64,000 nt of DNA from Paramyrothecium sp. XJ0827. Its lineage: Eukaryota; Ascomycota; Sordariomycetes; Hypocreales; Stachybotryaceae. Position numbers and translations under genes: made by a program. The stretch's first letter is position 1. The number at the start of each line of letters is the position of its first letter. The notes beneath the pieces were generated by a model, which saw only the letters and a program-made list of their open reading frames with translations, was not told the origin of the DNA and did no database searches. The stretch covers positions 2,294,001-2,358,000 of the forward strand of contig JAJFPB010000004.1 of the NCBI GenBank assembly GCA_020881915.1, in the 5' to 3' direction. Shown one piece after another: positions 1-10,911 of this stretch.

Positions 1-522
1 GAGAAGAAGAAGCCCGAGGGTATGCTTCGCGCGTTCGATGCGTCCAAATTCGAGGAGAGCGGCAAGCGCTACGATTTCCGATCCCCTGGTGCCGTTAACC
101 TTCGGGAAGTATTTGATGTCGGTTACGCTGTACACCGCCAGGGAGAAGAGGACAAACGAAGGCAGCAAATCGGTGCAAAGGCCGGCCCTGGTCGTTTCCT
201 CGGGGGTGTTGATGAGGAGGAAGAGGACGACCAAATGCAGGTCGACCAACAAGGTCGTGCTGGTGAGAAGCCAAATGCCGGCACCCAAGGCCTGGAGCAG
301 AGCATGCGAAACACCAATATTCGCGATCAGGAGAACGCACGCGGCAGAGAGCGCGAGCGGGCCAGTGACAAGGGCTACGGCCAGCACTCTGCCGCGGTTA
401 CGGCAGCCGCTCGGCAGCAAGTTCGCGATCGAAACCGCCAGAAGGGGGCTTTCGAGCTAAGTCTCGACAATGCAACATTGCTAGGAAAGCGAAACAAGAA
501 AGTACCCGTCATGGGAGTTTAG
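1..522 (+). CDS. 3' end of an unrecognised protein gene (partial)
   Basis: The frame is open from the first base of the window to a TAG at 520-522, so this is the C-terminal 173 or so residues of a gene that begins upstream. The visible part is hydrophilic: an acidic run (EEEEDD) near residue 77, then an Arg/Glu-rich stretch and a short basic tail ending KKVPVMGV. There is no signal peptide, membrane segment or domain I can name. The charge pattern suggests a nuclear or cytosolic protein, but that is inference. The function cannot be assigned from this fragment. Confidence 0.6.
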   Translation, partial: EKKKPEGMLRAFDASKFEESGKRYDFRSPGAVNLREVFDVGYAVHRQGEEDKRRQQIGAKAGPGRFLGGVDEEEEDDQMQVDQQGRAGEKPNAGTQGLEQSMRNTNIRDQENARGRERERASDKGYGQHSAAVTAAARQQVRDRNRQKGAFELSLDNATLLGKRNKKVPVMGV

Positions 523-1166
523 AATCTTCGACATGATGAGTTGGCTTCAGAAACCGTATCTGGAGTAGTCCTCGACGGCAATTCAGAACCCGGGTGTCGG
601 CCCCCTGAGCAGCTGGCCAAGAATGCTTTTGCGTCAGAACCACTAGAAGGTTGTCCTCAGCAACCGAGGACACCGCAATTGGAGGATCAAAGCCCTTGAA
701 CGGATGGAGGTGCGGTCACACTTTAATTGGTGCTTTAATGATGATTCTTTACGTGCTGGATCAGATGTTGCATTGACGTCATGACATGGCGTTTGGAGTA
801 TTGGCTCAGCATACTTTTTACCGAGAAACGCAAGCCGAGGCAGGAACATTTTGTTCTGTTGATTGAATTTTGGTTGTGAAAGGAACATTTGTTTCTCGCA
901 AGGAGACAAGACATATACTCATAGGAAGGAGTTTGGGCGATTTCGAGACAACAAATTGAGTGTTTCAGCAGTCATGTTGCATTCCTGTCGCTATAGCCCT
1001 AACATCTTCTCTCTACATAAAGTCTCGAGACCATTAATCATGATTCCAATTGTAACCATACTGTGTACTGCGACCACCATCCATGCTTGTGCTCCAAACC
1101 GAGGACTTTCACCTCTCGCCCCGTAGGCCAAAGGGAACCTGAACTGATATGAATTCGACCTGTACT
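523..1166. other. Intergenic, convergent 3' flanks
   Basis: This lies between the end of the partial gene and the 3' end of the orphan gene on the minus strand. Short open frames here lack coding character. I see no RNA gene or repeat. Confidence 0.5.
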
Positions 1167-2381
1167 TTATAGTGAGAAACAGCCAAGGAAACGTCTCAGC
1201 GAAGCTGACAAGACTGTTCTAGGTGTCACTAGAAAAGATCTCATCGCACACTTCTCGTCCGTCTCATGAGCGGAATGGCATCGTCTCCAGTGACCCTTAC
1301 TCCTGCCCCGCTGGGTGTCATTATCCGATTCTGAAGAACTAGATTCTAGCAGATACGAGCCCTGGTCTTGGTCTTCCGTCTCGAAGTGCAAATCCACCGC
1401 CGCAAATAACTCCACTGCTTCCGGGTATGATAACGTGAAGGGAAGCCAAAAGTTGCGGTCCATGATGTGCGGCACTCGCTTTGGTGTGGGGCAGTGGACA
1501 CTGGAGGTCGGCTCGCGGATCATACGATGCAGCAGCCAGCTCATGTCATTCGCGAAGAGCTGCTGCTTCTGAGCCGAGCCCTGGCCTTCCCTGCCGCTCG
1601 GGAGCAGCAGGCTCTGCACGTAGCCCAGCGCAACCTGGTCGGCCAGGCTCGGGAGCGTGAGCACCCATGCGTCGAGCGAGCCGGATCGGACGCGGCGCAA
1701 GCCGCTGAAGTCGTTGGTGAACTTGATCCGTACGCGGCGGTCGACGCCCTCCTGCGTGGTCAGGACGAAAACGTCGCGCTCACGGCTGCGGACGCGGGCC
1801 GCTCCGTCGTGGTGGTCGTCGGGAGCCACGGCGGGCCGCATGCCGCTCGCCACAGCCCAGCCTCGCACGTTCTGTTGCGTCTCTACGGGGCAGACGACGC
1901 TGACCTGCCAGGGCACGCGGCGGTCGAAGCCGTAGTGCACCATGGCGCCGAGGCCGCACACGGCGTACGACATGCCCCTGAAGGCGCGGCCGACGGAGCG
2001 GATGACGTCTGCCACCGCAGCGGGGCTGAGGGGCTCGCTGAGCGAGGACGGATGGGCCGCCTCGCGCCGCGCCGCCATGAGGGACGTCTGCGAGGGCCGC
2101 TGGGAGTGGAGGGATAGGACGTGCGGCGGCAACGGGGCCCGGCGAGTCGGAGTCGGCACCGGAGGGGGCCGGAACGCAGCCGTCTCGAACAGCTTCAGCG
2201 TCGTCTGGGACCACTCGCTCGCCGTCTGCTGGACGCTGACGGTGAGCTTCTGCGCGGGCTTCGTCGTCCTGCGACGGAAGCTGGGTCGTCTGATGCGCTG
2301 TGTGTGTTCGCGTTGCGTTGCCTGTCTACCGGAGAAGGAGAACGCGTGAATGAGGGAAGTGAGGCTAGAAAGGAAAGCCAT
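1167..2381 (-). CDS. Orphan 404-residue protein, possibly nucleotidyltransferase-like
   Basis: Single-exon frame of 404 codons, ATG at 2381, TAA at 1167. The first 100 residues are basic and Ser/Thr/Pro-rich, so the true start could be the Met near residue 101 (MAARREAAHP). From about residue 120 the sequence becomes globular: a Val/Ile-Arg-Ser-Val-Gly helix followed by AVCGLGAMVHYGF and a beta-strand VSVVCP. That layout resembles the opening of nucleotidyltransferase-fold proteins, where a Gly-rich helix precedes a strand carrying acidic catalytic residues, but I do not see the canonical GS...DxD motif. The tail has a Ser/Glu-rich patch (ESSSSESDND). I do not recognise the family; the fold suggestion is weak inference. 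Confidence 0.6.
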   Translation of the reverse strand: MAFLSSLTSLIHAFSFSGRQATQREHTQRIRRPSFRRRTTKPAQKLTVSVQQTASEWSQTTLKLFETAAFRPPPVPTPTRRAPLPPHVLSLHSQRPSQTSLMAARREAAHPSSLSEPLSPAAVADVIRSVGRAFRGMSYAVCGLGAMVHYGFDRRVPWQVSVVCPVETQQNVRGWAVASGMRPAVAPDDHHDGAARVRSRERDVFVLTTQEGVDRRVRIKFTNDFSGLRRVRSGSLDAWVLTLPSLADQVALGYVQSLLLPSGREGQGSAQKQQLFANDMSWLLHRMIREPTSSVHCPTPKRVPHIMDRNFWLPFTLSYPEAVELFAAVDLHFETEDQDQGSYLLESSSSESDNDTQRGRSKGHWRRCHSAHETDEKCAMRSFLVTPRTVLSASLRRFLGCFSL

Positions 2382-2931
2382 GGCATGCTGCTTGGATTAA
2401 ATAGTCTGGGGAAAGGGGGGGGAGATGGGAAGTGAAGCCGCTGCAAGGAAATCAGTTGACGGGACGCTGTTCATGGATGAACAAGACGCAAACATGCATG
2501 GAACGGCTTTGAACAAGCCCGGCGAGCCATAAGCACGGCACGGGCAAACTTATCCCTTGCCATCAGTAAACGTCCTCCTACTACCACCACTCCCGTTGTG
2601 CTGGGCACACAGGCCACCCTGCGGTTCTCAGCGAACCCGTGCGTCGATGCTGTGTCAAGGGAAGAAAGAAAGAAAGAAAGAAAGCAAGCAAGCATGGAGA
2701 GAAAGCATGGGTAGTTCAGTTTTAGGTGCCCTGTGCTCATTAGTGCAACGGCAAGTTATCCGCGGGAGACGCCTTCACGCATGCCAGCAGATGGGCTTTG
2801 AACCGGATGCAAGAAATCGTATACACCGGCCGGGGGTTCTAAACCGTCTCATCCAGACCGACGCCAACGCCTTGAATAATCTTACATTAACCCGCCCCGT
2901 GCAAGGGGATGTACCATAACGCATTCATCAT
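2382..2931. other. Intergenic between orphan gene and RPN11
   Basis: This holds the upstream region of the orphan gene and the 3' flank of RPN11, both on the minus strand. It contains the GAAA-type microsatellite at 2661-2692. No other gene is supported. Confidence 0.5.
2661..2692. repeat. (GAAA)n/(GCAA)n microsatellite
   Basis: About five GAAA units run directly into GCAA units, giving a short purine-rich simple repeat upstream of the orphan gene. It is probably polymorphic between strains. Confidence 0.85.
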
Positions 2932-4092
2932 CTATAGCTCCTCCTCCTCCTCCGTCTCCATCTTATCGGAGTCGCGAGGCGCGTTGGCGCTTGCCGCCCC
3001 GTCCTTCTTGGGCATGGTCGCTTCCTTGTCGATCATTTGCCTAGATACGGAGACGATGTTGTCCTCAATCAACTCCTGTCCGACATCTTCCAGGTGCTTC
3101 TTAGGGTCGAGTTTTCCGACGTAGCGGGTCTTGAGTTGCTCCTTGGTCAGCTCCGTCTCCTCCTTGACCCGCTTCTCGTATCCGTTTGACAGGGCTACCA
3201 GTCGCTCCAACCGCTCCTTGTTCTTTGCGCCCTCCAGTCGGAAGTCGTCCATTTCGAGCGCTTCTGTCCAGACGTGCTTGTGGAGGTTCATCAGCATGTT
3301 CTCCTCGAGTGCCGTCTTTCGGTAGTTGATGGCGATAGAGTAGTAGTGTCTGTTAAGGCCGTGGATCAGGGCTTGGATAGAGGGCTTGTTCAGGTGGCCC
3401 AGGTTGCTTGTGCTTTGACGGGGCTCTTGGCCCATCATCAGAAGCTGAGGGTTGATGAGTCGGAAAGCATCAATGACGACTTTTCCCTTCACGGACTGAA
3501 TAGGGTCGACGACCACGGCGACGGCACGGGGGTTGAGCTGCTCGAATGACTGTTGGGTGTTGATGTCGACAGAGGAGAGCCAGCAGCCGAAACCAGGATG
3601 TGAGTGATACCATCCCACGACAGATTCTGGTCTACGAGACAGCAGTTAGTTGCAAGTTCGGTCATAGATCGCCAGGAAGCGTACCGTCCGGTTTGCCGCA
3701 GCATGTCCATCATCTTGGTCTGGAACACGGGGTCGACAGCCTCTACACTGACGCCGGTACCGCTTTGAGGCATGGCGAACACATCCATGACTTTAACTGT
3801 GAAGTCGTCGACGAACTCGCCAAGCATGAGACCCATGACTTCCATGGGCACACCAGCGCGGCCATGTCTTAGCATCTTTAGCAGAGCGAGAGAAGAAATG
3901 TAGACTGTCTCGGAGTTGTCGATGAGATTCGTGTTGTCCTATAATGCGTTAGAGCAACCCATCCAAGCAACGCAATTCCGGTCTCTGCGCAAGCCAAGTC
4001 GCCGACCTAGGGATAGAGCTTACCGTTCCATGAGCAGCTCCTCCGATACCCATTCCACCGCCACCACCAAGCAAGTTCCTAAAACGCTCCAT
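2932..4092 (-). CDS. RPN11: 26S proteasome lid deubiquitinase Rpn11
   Basis: Zn-dependent JAMM/MPN+ isopeptidase of the proteasome lid that removes ubiquitin chains from substrates as they are degraded. Exons 4092-4024, 3938-3685 and 3631-2932; introns of 85 and 53 bases; 340 residues. The start gives [15 protein letters not shown], the usual Rpn11 N-terminus. The catalytic JAMM motif is intact: the upstream Glu in [10 protein letters not shown] and the ligand set [14 protein letters not shown] (HxH, x7, S, xx, D), split just before WYHSHP by intron 2. The C-terminal helices ([17 protein letters not shown]) match the family. The tail, METEEEEEL, is acidic and somewhat longer than in yeast. 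It is divergent from RPD3 across 890 bp. Identification is close to certain. Confidence 0.97.
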
Positions 4093-4982
4093 GATCTATG
4101 CTGGGGAAATCGGGCGTTGGTTGTGTTTGAAGAGGCGGAACAAGCGTTGGGGAAATTGTTGGTGTTTGGCGAGCGTGATGTGGTAATGCGAGTTTGGAGG
4201 TGGTGGCCGAGCTACTGTCATAGCTTGCTTGTTGACGCCAGTCCGGGAGCCTGGAAGCCATGAGAATCTGGCTGAGTAATGTCACGTGTGTGGCTGCTGT
4301 GGCTAATGTCTGTTCTAGAATCCACATCTCTGATGCAATTGTGAGGACCAATAACCCTGCTACTCTGCATATTCGAGAAGACGATTAAATGGGGTTTGAG
4401 CTTACATTTCATGCCTAGAAATCTTGTCAAAGCCTCATCATTTAAGATTCGCGGGAGAAGTACTTATGCAGCCACAATGTGAGGATGAACATGGCGATCA
4501 GTGGGCTTGTATATGCTGCAGCGACCTGGTTGGAACTGATCAGAGTCATCTCGTAGTGGAAAACAGGTCCTGTAAACACAGAATCAAATTATGCTTCTGA
4601 CTGATTTATGCGCAAGCCACATGGAAGCCTATATCTCGGTCTCATCTCCAATTGAACGCGATTAAGTCTGTCAATGTGGTACGGCTTGCAAGGCTTATTA
4701 CACCTGCTGGTGTAGGCCAACCACAAATCTGGGGTCAGACACCCGGGGTGTCCGCCGTAACCTTTTTCCGACACCTTCACGTCTCCCAGCGCGCGGCGTC
4801 CGGCCCTTCTGCCCATGCTATCTTTCTTCCACTCTAGATCTATCCTTACTCTCCCCGCCACCGGGTCGCGGTTCTCGGCTCTGCCTTTTATCCATCGGGA
4901 TACTAAACCTCACCTCTCTCTTTGTTTTCGTCATCTCAGCCATCCCTAAGTTTTCAAGGCCAAGAAGCCTTTCTCTTACACC
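4093..4982. promoter_or_regulatory. Divergent intergenic region RPN11/RPD3
   Basis: This 890-bp gap separates the start codons of RPN11 (minus) and RPD3 (plus), so both promoters lie here. Pyrimidine-rich tracts near 4800-4960 precede RPD3. I saw no obvious PACE element (GGTGGCAAA) by eye. Confidence 0.5.
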
Positions 4983-7081
4983 ATGGGCGACTCCGGCATC
5001 GCCCATCTTGGTTCGACGGCCCTCAATGGCACCTCTTCACCAAAGAAGGTTGCCTACTTCTACGATTCTGACATTGGCAACTATGCCTATGTCACGGGCC
5101 ATCCTATGAAACCTCATCGAATTCGCCTGGCGCACAGTTTAATTATGCAGTACAACCTTTACCAAAAGATGGAAATTTACGTGAGTATCCGGGCCGGCTT
5201 GCGACCAGCCTCCTTTTCGCATCATGTCGCATGACTGACCAGCAATCAGCGCGCCAAACCAGCAACTCGAGGCGAGATGACTCAGTTTCATACGGACGAC
5301 TACATTGACTTCCTGCAAAAGGTTACGCCCGATAACATGGACAGCTACATGAGGGAGCAAGGAAAGTACAACGTCGGTGATGATTGTCCTGTCTTTGATG
5401 GACTATTTGAGTTTTGCGGTATCAGCGCGGGTGGTAGCATGGAGGGAGCTGCGCGCCTCAACCGCCAGAAATGCGACATCGCCATCAACTGGGCTGGCGG
5501 ACTTCATCACGCAAAGAAGAGTGAAGCTAGTGGGTTCTGCTACGTAAACGGTAAGATTTCGTGCCCTTTTCGCATTGCTAGGCCTTAGCTGACATACAAT
5601 TTCGCAGATATTGTACTCGGCATCCTCGAGCTTCTCCGATTCATGAAGCGCGTCCTCTATATTGACATTGACGTCCACCATGGCGATGGTGTCGAGGAGG
5701 CGTTCTACACCACCGATCGAGTCATGACTGTATCCTTCCACAAGTACGGAGAGTACTTCCCCGGAACCGGCGAACTTAGAGATATCGGCATCGGCCAAGG
5801 CAAGAATTACTCGGTCAACTTTCCCCTGCGCGACGGCATCACGGACGAGTCTTACAAATCCATTTTCGAGCCTGTGATCGAGAATGTCATGAAGTACTAC
5901 CAGCCGGAGGCGGTCGTACTGCAATGTGGTGGCGATAGTTTGTCTGGTGATCGTCTCGGCTGTTTCAACCTGAGCATGGATGGCCACGCCAACTGCGTCA
6001 ACTTCGTCAAGAGCTTTGGTCTTCCCACGATGGTTCTCGGCGGTGGTGGTTATACCATGCGAAATGTGGCACGCACCTGGGCCTTTGAGACTGGTGTGCT
6101 CGTCGGCCAGGACATGGAGCGCACACTGCCGTACAATGAATACTACGAGGTAAGTTTGGCTGGTTGGTTAATGTATCGCGAAGCTAATCGTCATAGTACT
6201 ATGCTCCCGACTTCGAGCTGAATGTGAGGTCGTCGAACATGGAGAACTCAAACAGCAGGGAGTACCTTGAGAAAATCACAAGCGCAGTTATCGACAATCT
6301 GCGCCAAACGGGTCCTGCTCCCTCTGTCCAGCTGCAGGATGTGCCGCGCAAACCACTTGGAGGCATGACCGACGAGGAAGAAGCCGAGCTTGATGATCTC
6401 GACGAAGACGAGAACAAGGACGTGCGCATGACGGAGCATCGATGGGACAAGCGTGTCGAAAACGATGCTGAATTCGAAGCCAGCGACGACGAAGATCTTA
6501 GTCGCCAGAATGGGGCAACCCGTCGAAGCGCCAATAAGAGAACCTTTACCGATTTCCGGAAGGGCGAGGCTGAGGCAGACAGCAATGCGGCGTCACCGGG
6601 TAATGCCGCGAACGGACCTAGTCGAGAAGAACCCTCTACGGACGACGCTCACGATATCAATGACGATACCATCGAGGACATTGGCGCCCACGAGCAAGTG
6701 GAGGAGAATGCCCAGGCTGAGACTGAGTCAAAGGACAAGAAGGATCCCGAACAAGACAAAGTTGATAACGATGGCGATGTTGGCATGGCGGACACAAGTG
6801 TGACCGAGGAGGCGACAAAGATCAAAAAGGAGGATGCAGATGTTGAGCCGGCGCCCGAATCAGAGAGTGCAGAGAAACCAGAAGAAGAGAAGCCGGCCGA
6901 AAAGTCGGAAGCGGTTGAAGAAACCCCAACCGCGGACGCAGCCACTAGCAAACCGGCAGAAGCGGCGGCTGCAGCGAGCACGACGAAGGAGACTGCCGAG
7001 GATTCGACAGTTGCGGACGCCATGGAAGTCGATGAGAAGGACAAGCCAACAGAGACGAAAGAAGGAGAGAGCACTGCTTAG
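4983..7081 (+). CDS. RPD3: Class I histone deacetylase Rpd3
   Basis: Catalytic subunit of Rpd3-type corepressor complexes; deacetylates histone lysines in the nucleus. Exons 4983-5180, 5250-5550, 5608-6149 and 6197-7081; introns 69, 57 and 47 bases; 641 residues. The deacetylase domain spans about residues 20-320. It carries the active-site histidine pair in [17 protein letters not shown], zinc ligands in [12 protein letters not shown] (D188, H190) and the third Asp in [11 protein letters not shown], plus the [14 protein letters not shown] loop. After about residue 390 there is a 250-residue low-complexity acidic tail rich in Glu, Lys, Ala and Thr, which yeast Rpd3 lacks but filamentous fungi often have. 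All key residues are present. Confidence 0.97.
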
Positions 7082-8235
7082 ATCACTTGTGCTTCATTAC
7101 TTCGGTGTTCCCCTAGGGGGCATCATGGGCTATGGTGGGCATAGGTAGTTCAGGGTGGCGTTTTGGGCGCAGGACACAATATCAGGGCAGCAAGGAAGGC
7201 GAAGTCAATATAGGAGAGACCATGGCATATTCATTCGATTAGCGATTTCAATTCACAAATATACTCTTCCTAAACTAATCAGTTTCTGCTGCTTGTGTTT
7301 TATGCCCTACAATGATGTTACAAACCCCATTCAGGCGGTATGGTACTACCTATGTAATGCCAAGGACACCTCACTTACACCAGGCTCGTGCCCCACTGAG
7401 TTGGTTTGTACCTGGCAAAGTGGTTAGTTAAAAAACGGGCACCGCAAAAATTCAATGTCCTATGTAGCAAGATTTAAAATAGCTGTAATTATTTTAAAGG
7501 ATTCTATATGCAGAAAAGGAGGTAAGCTGTTTCCATAATTATGTATTATTTGATTATTATACCTGAAAATACAATATACTAAGATTAAAATATAAAGCTA
7601 TTTACAATTGCTAGTCAGTTTCCTGTTTTGCGGTGCCTGTTTTTGGCCTACAGGAGAACCAACGTATAAATTGAAGGAGTACCGTGAGTCCGCCAAGGCC
7701 CAATGGTTCGAATATGAGGGAACACGAATAAATAGTATCGTATCAATTCAAAGCCGAGATCAATTCTATGCGACTGCCGTGTTCAGAACCTCCGGTCGTC
7801 CACCTACGGGAGAAGTAAATCGTGGTGGCGCATCCGTCCCCCACCCCAAAATTGACCCCGAGGGTCCACCGGCTACGTACCGCATCGAGGGGCAGCCTTA
7901 GAAAAAAAAGTAAAAAAAACCTTGAACTAAGCCGTACTGGATCAATTCCCACCACCACTTCATCCATTACAAGTCAACTTCACCAACCACTCCCTGCCGC
8001 TGCCCGCTGGTGAAAGCCTTGTGTGATGTCGTCAATGTAGCGCCAACTCCCCCATTCTTGCTTCAACCCAATTCCCCGTCTCTCGGTCCGGAGACTGACT
8101 CCTACCCTCCCCCCCCTCGCGACGACCTCTGGCTCGACAAGCACGTTCCTGCGCAGCGCCCGGTGACTCAAAAGCATAAGCTCTGCCTCCTCCTCCTCCC
8201 CTTCCCCCGATTCGCGACCAAAAGTCCTGCCCGGC
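7082..8235. other. Intergenic RPD3-RPC34 with an AT-rich insertion
   Basis: This holds the RPD3 3' flank, the inverted-repeat element at 7427-7648 and the RPC34 upstream region. The last 250 bases are pyrimidine-rich. The plus-strand open frame at 7608-7901 starts inside the element and has no coding character. Confidence 0.5.
7427..7648. mobile_element. MITE-like 222-bp element with terminal inverted repeats and TA flanks
   Basis: The left end (7431-7449) and the right end (7626-7644) are inverted copies of AAAAACRGGCACCGCAAAA, 18 of 19 bases matching; looser similarity continues to 7427 and 7648. A TA dinucleotide flanks both sides (7425-7426 and 7649-7650), as expected of a Tc1/mariner or pogo target-site duplication. 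The interior is strikingly AT-rich and rich in TpA compared with its surroundings, and has no coding potential. This fits a non-autonomous miniature inverted-repeat element, possibly altered by RIP. Family assignment is inference. Confidence 0.65.
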
Positions 8236-9498
8236 ATGCCGCCAGCCGCCGTGGCAGTTGGCCCTCGCGGGGCCGGCAACGAAGCCGAGAACGCGAAGCT
8301 CGATGTCTGGAAGCAGGCGCTGTACGAGAGATGCCGAGAGGACGGCGGCGCCAGCGGCAACGGGCTCTTCTCGCAGGACGACCTGCTACGCCTCGATGTC
8401 ATCCCGAACCGCGACCTAGCCCTCATGATGAGGGTCGTGCAGTCGCTCACCGATGACAAGCTCTTCGTCACCATGAGGGAGGCCTCGGGCCAGGTGCTGT
8501 GGAAGTGGCGCGACGCGCAAGAAGCGCACAAGTAGGTCCCCTCCCTGTTTCTGTCCTCGTCCAGCATCAACCATTGAGGAGCAGGCCGCTGACATGCCCT
8601 TCCCGCTGCCAGGTACAAGCAATGCGACAATGACGAGCAGGTCATGGTGTACTCCCTCATCGACGACGCCGGCGGCGACGGCATGTGGTCGCAGACGATA
8701 CAGAAGCGCCTCAACATGCACGACTCCGTCTTCAAGAACGCCGTCAAGCAGCTGCAGACCAAGGGCCTCATCGCGCCCTTCAAGAACGTCGAGCACCCCA
8801 ACAAGAAGATGTACATCAAGGCCTCGATCCGCCCGAGCGAGCGCGCCACCGGCGGGCCCTGGTACACGGACCAGAACCTCGACGAGGCCTTCATCGAGGA
8901 GCTGCAGCGCGTCGTCTTCGACTTCGTCAAGAGGCACAGCAGCTACCACAGCACGCACGGCGGCGCCGCGAGGGGCCAGGCCCCCAAGAAGGGCGTGCTG
9001 AAGGGTGGCGTCGACAAGGGCAAGAAGCGGGACGCGAGCCAGCTGGACGAGCCTCCCTCCAAGGCCGTCAAGACATCCGCCGCGGCGACCCCCAAGAAGG
9101 AGCCTGCTCTCCTTCCTCTGCCGGCTGGCTACACCGGCTATCCGACCGTTCGTGACATCGCCCGCTTCCTCTCCGCGAGCGGCATCACGAACAACACCAT
9201 TCTCGCCGAGGACGACGTCAAGAAGCTCGTCGACGTCCTCGTCTGGGACAACCTCGTCGAATCCGTCAGGATTGCCGGCAAGGTAGGCTACCGCGTCGCC
9301 CGTGTCGTGAAGCAGTCTACCGAGAGCTGGGCCGGCCGCGAAGATCTCACGGGCCTAGACAGCGGGCCCCAGCAGCATGTCAGTCCTTACACGGAGGCGC
9401 CCTGTGGACGTTGTCCGGTGTTTGAGATTTGCGAGGAGGGCGGTCCCGTGGGACCCAACAATTGCGTCTACTTTACAAGATGGCTAGGACTGGATTGA
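8236..9498 (+). CDS. RPC34: RNA polymerase III subunit Rpc34 (RPC6)
   Basis: Pol III-specific subunit of the Rpc82/34/31 trimer; it opens promoter DNA and contacts the TFIIIB subunit Brf1. Exons 8236-8531 and 8613-9498; 81-base intron; 393 residues. Tandem winged helices span roughly residues 20-190 (WKQALYERC; LFSQDDLLRLDVIPNRDL; MVYSLIDDAGGDGMW; LNMHDSVFKNAVKQL), then a Lys/Ala-rich linker at about 240-275 and a third winged helix. The C-terminus has four cysteines (PCGRC, EIC, NNC); in human POLR3F this region binds a 4Fe-4S cluster. It ends YFTRWLGLD, as in the family. Confidence 0.95.
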
Positions 9499-9973
9499 CG
9501 ATTGAGGTGGATCATGATCAAGGGATTGTTCTCCCGGCGACTACGTACAGTTGGCGGGACTTGGAAGGGAAACGGCTTTGAGCCAAGCACATAGGACAAA
9601 CTGCATGGGCCGGTGTTTTGGTTCCGCTCGCAATGGGCGATTTATTCTTTTAGTTCAACTAGCATGGCACCCGGCGCACGGTTTACAATCAAGGGTCACG
9701 TTTTGGGCATCTACCTAGGTCTGGAAGCCTCGGAAAGGCAGTGCAGCTACATGGTCTCTTGTGCCTCAAGGGCTCACAGAGGCAAGTCGGAATGAAAAAT
9801 TGGACTTGATATGTCGGCGTTGATTGTTTCTAGTAGCTAGCTAAGGAGCCTGCCCACTTATCCCAAACATCGTCGATACTATGGCGTTTCCACAACCTGC
9901 AGTGGCTGCCATGCAGCATGTGCTTTTATGCGCGTCCAAAAGAAGTGTTTTATAAGTACAGGCTACCTATCAT
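9499..9973. other. Convergent intergenic region RPC34/cyclophilin
   Basis: Shared 3' flanks of two converging genes, 475 bp. I see no further gene or repeat. Confidence 0.5.
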
Positions 9974-10911
9974 TTACAGAGCACCAGAGTCGACGATAGT
10001 AGGGCGCTTCTTGTACTTGACAGTGCCGCTGCTGGAGCCGGTGGCCTCAAGAGCCTTGACGATGTCCAGGGACTGCTGGTCAGCGACCTCGCCGAAAACG
10101 ACGTGGCGGCCGTTGAGCCAAGAGGTGACGACAGTGGTGACGAAGAACTGAGAGCCGTTGCTACGAGGATGTCAGTGGAATGGTACGACCAGTGACGTGG
10201 ATGTACTTACGTGTTAGGGCCGGCGTTGGCCATGGAGAGCAGACCAGGCTTGTCGTGCTTCAGCTGGAAGTTCTCGTCGGCGAACTTCTCGCCGTAGATG
10301 GACTTGCCACCGGTGCCCTGAAAATATAGTGAGCAACTGCGGAATTGGTATATGGCGTCGAGTATTCGCGTACGTTACCACGGGTGAAGTCACCACCCTG
10401 GAGCATGAACTCGGGGATGATACGGTGGAAAGCGGAGCCCTTGTAGCCGAAGCCCTTCTCGCCAGTGCAGAGAGCCTTGAAGTTGGCGGCAGTCTTGGGG
10501 ACGACGTCATCAAACAGGTTGAAGTTGATGCGTCCACTCTGCTCTACAATTTTTGTCAGCTCGTGCCAAGTATGGTAAGCAGCAGATGAGGGGCTGAAGG
10601 ATTCATAGACAAGTGACAAGTAAACAATGGGGTACTGGGTGACAGCGCCAGAATTAAAGTGCTGTTAAGAGACAAGGCACCCGGTCACTGCCAATGGCAC
10701 CAATTGATGCTGCCGGGACACAAAGACGATGGAATTCGACGACGCTTTCTGAACTTACCCTTGACGGTAGAGGTGGGCTTGCCGTTCTGCATGACGGGAC
10801 CCTCCCACTCAATGTCGAAGTAGCTATGGCGAAGCTGTTAATATGGCATTCGCGGTGCAGCTGCGGGGGAGCAGCAATCAAGGGAGCTACTTACACCTTG
10901 CTGTTACCCAT
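9974..10911 (-). CDS. CPR1: Cyclophilin A-type peptidyl-prolyl isomerase
   Basis: Catalyses cis-trans isomerisation of X-Pro bonds and is the usual cytosolic target of cyclosporin A. Five exons: 10911-10895 (17 bases only), 10823-10759, 10543-10374, 10317-10211 and 10160-9974; 181 residues. The reading begins [14 protein letters not shown]. The catalytic [15 protein letters not shown], the [12 protein letters not shown] loop and [18 protein letters not shown] are all present; the conserved tryptophan is in [13 protein letters not shown]. The second intron (215 bases) is long for this window. In Neurospora one gene makes both cytosolic and mitochondrial forms; I could not support an in-frame upstream leader here. 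The symbol is assigned by similarity to yeast CPR1. Confidence 0.95.

Noticed and set aside
7980..8930. 316-codon minus-strand open frame
   Set aside because: Antisense to RPC34 exons and crossing its intron; no recognisable domain.
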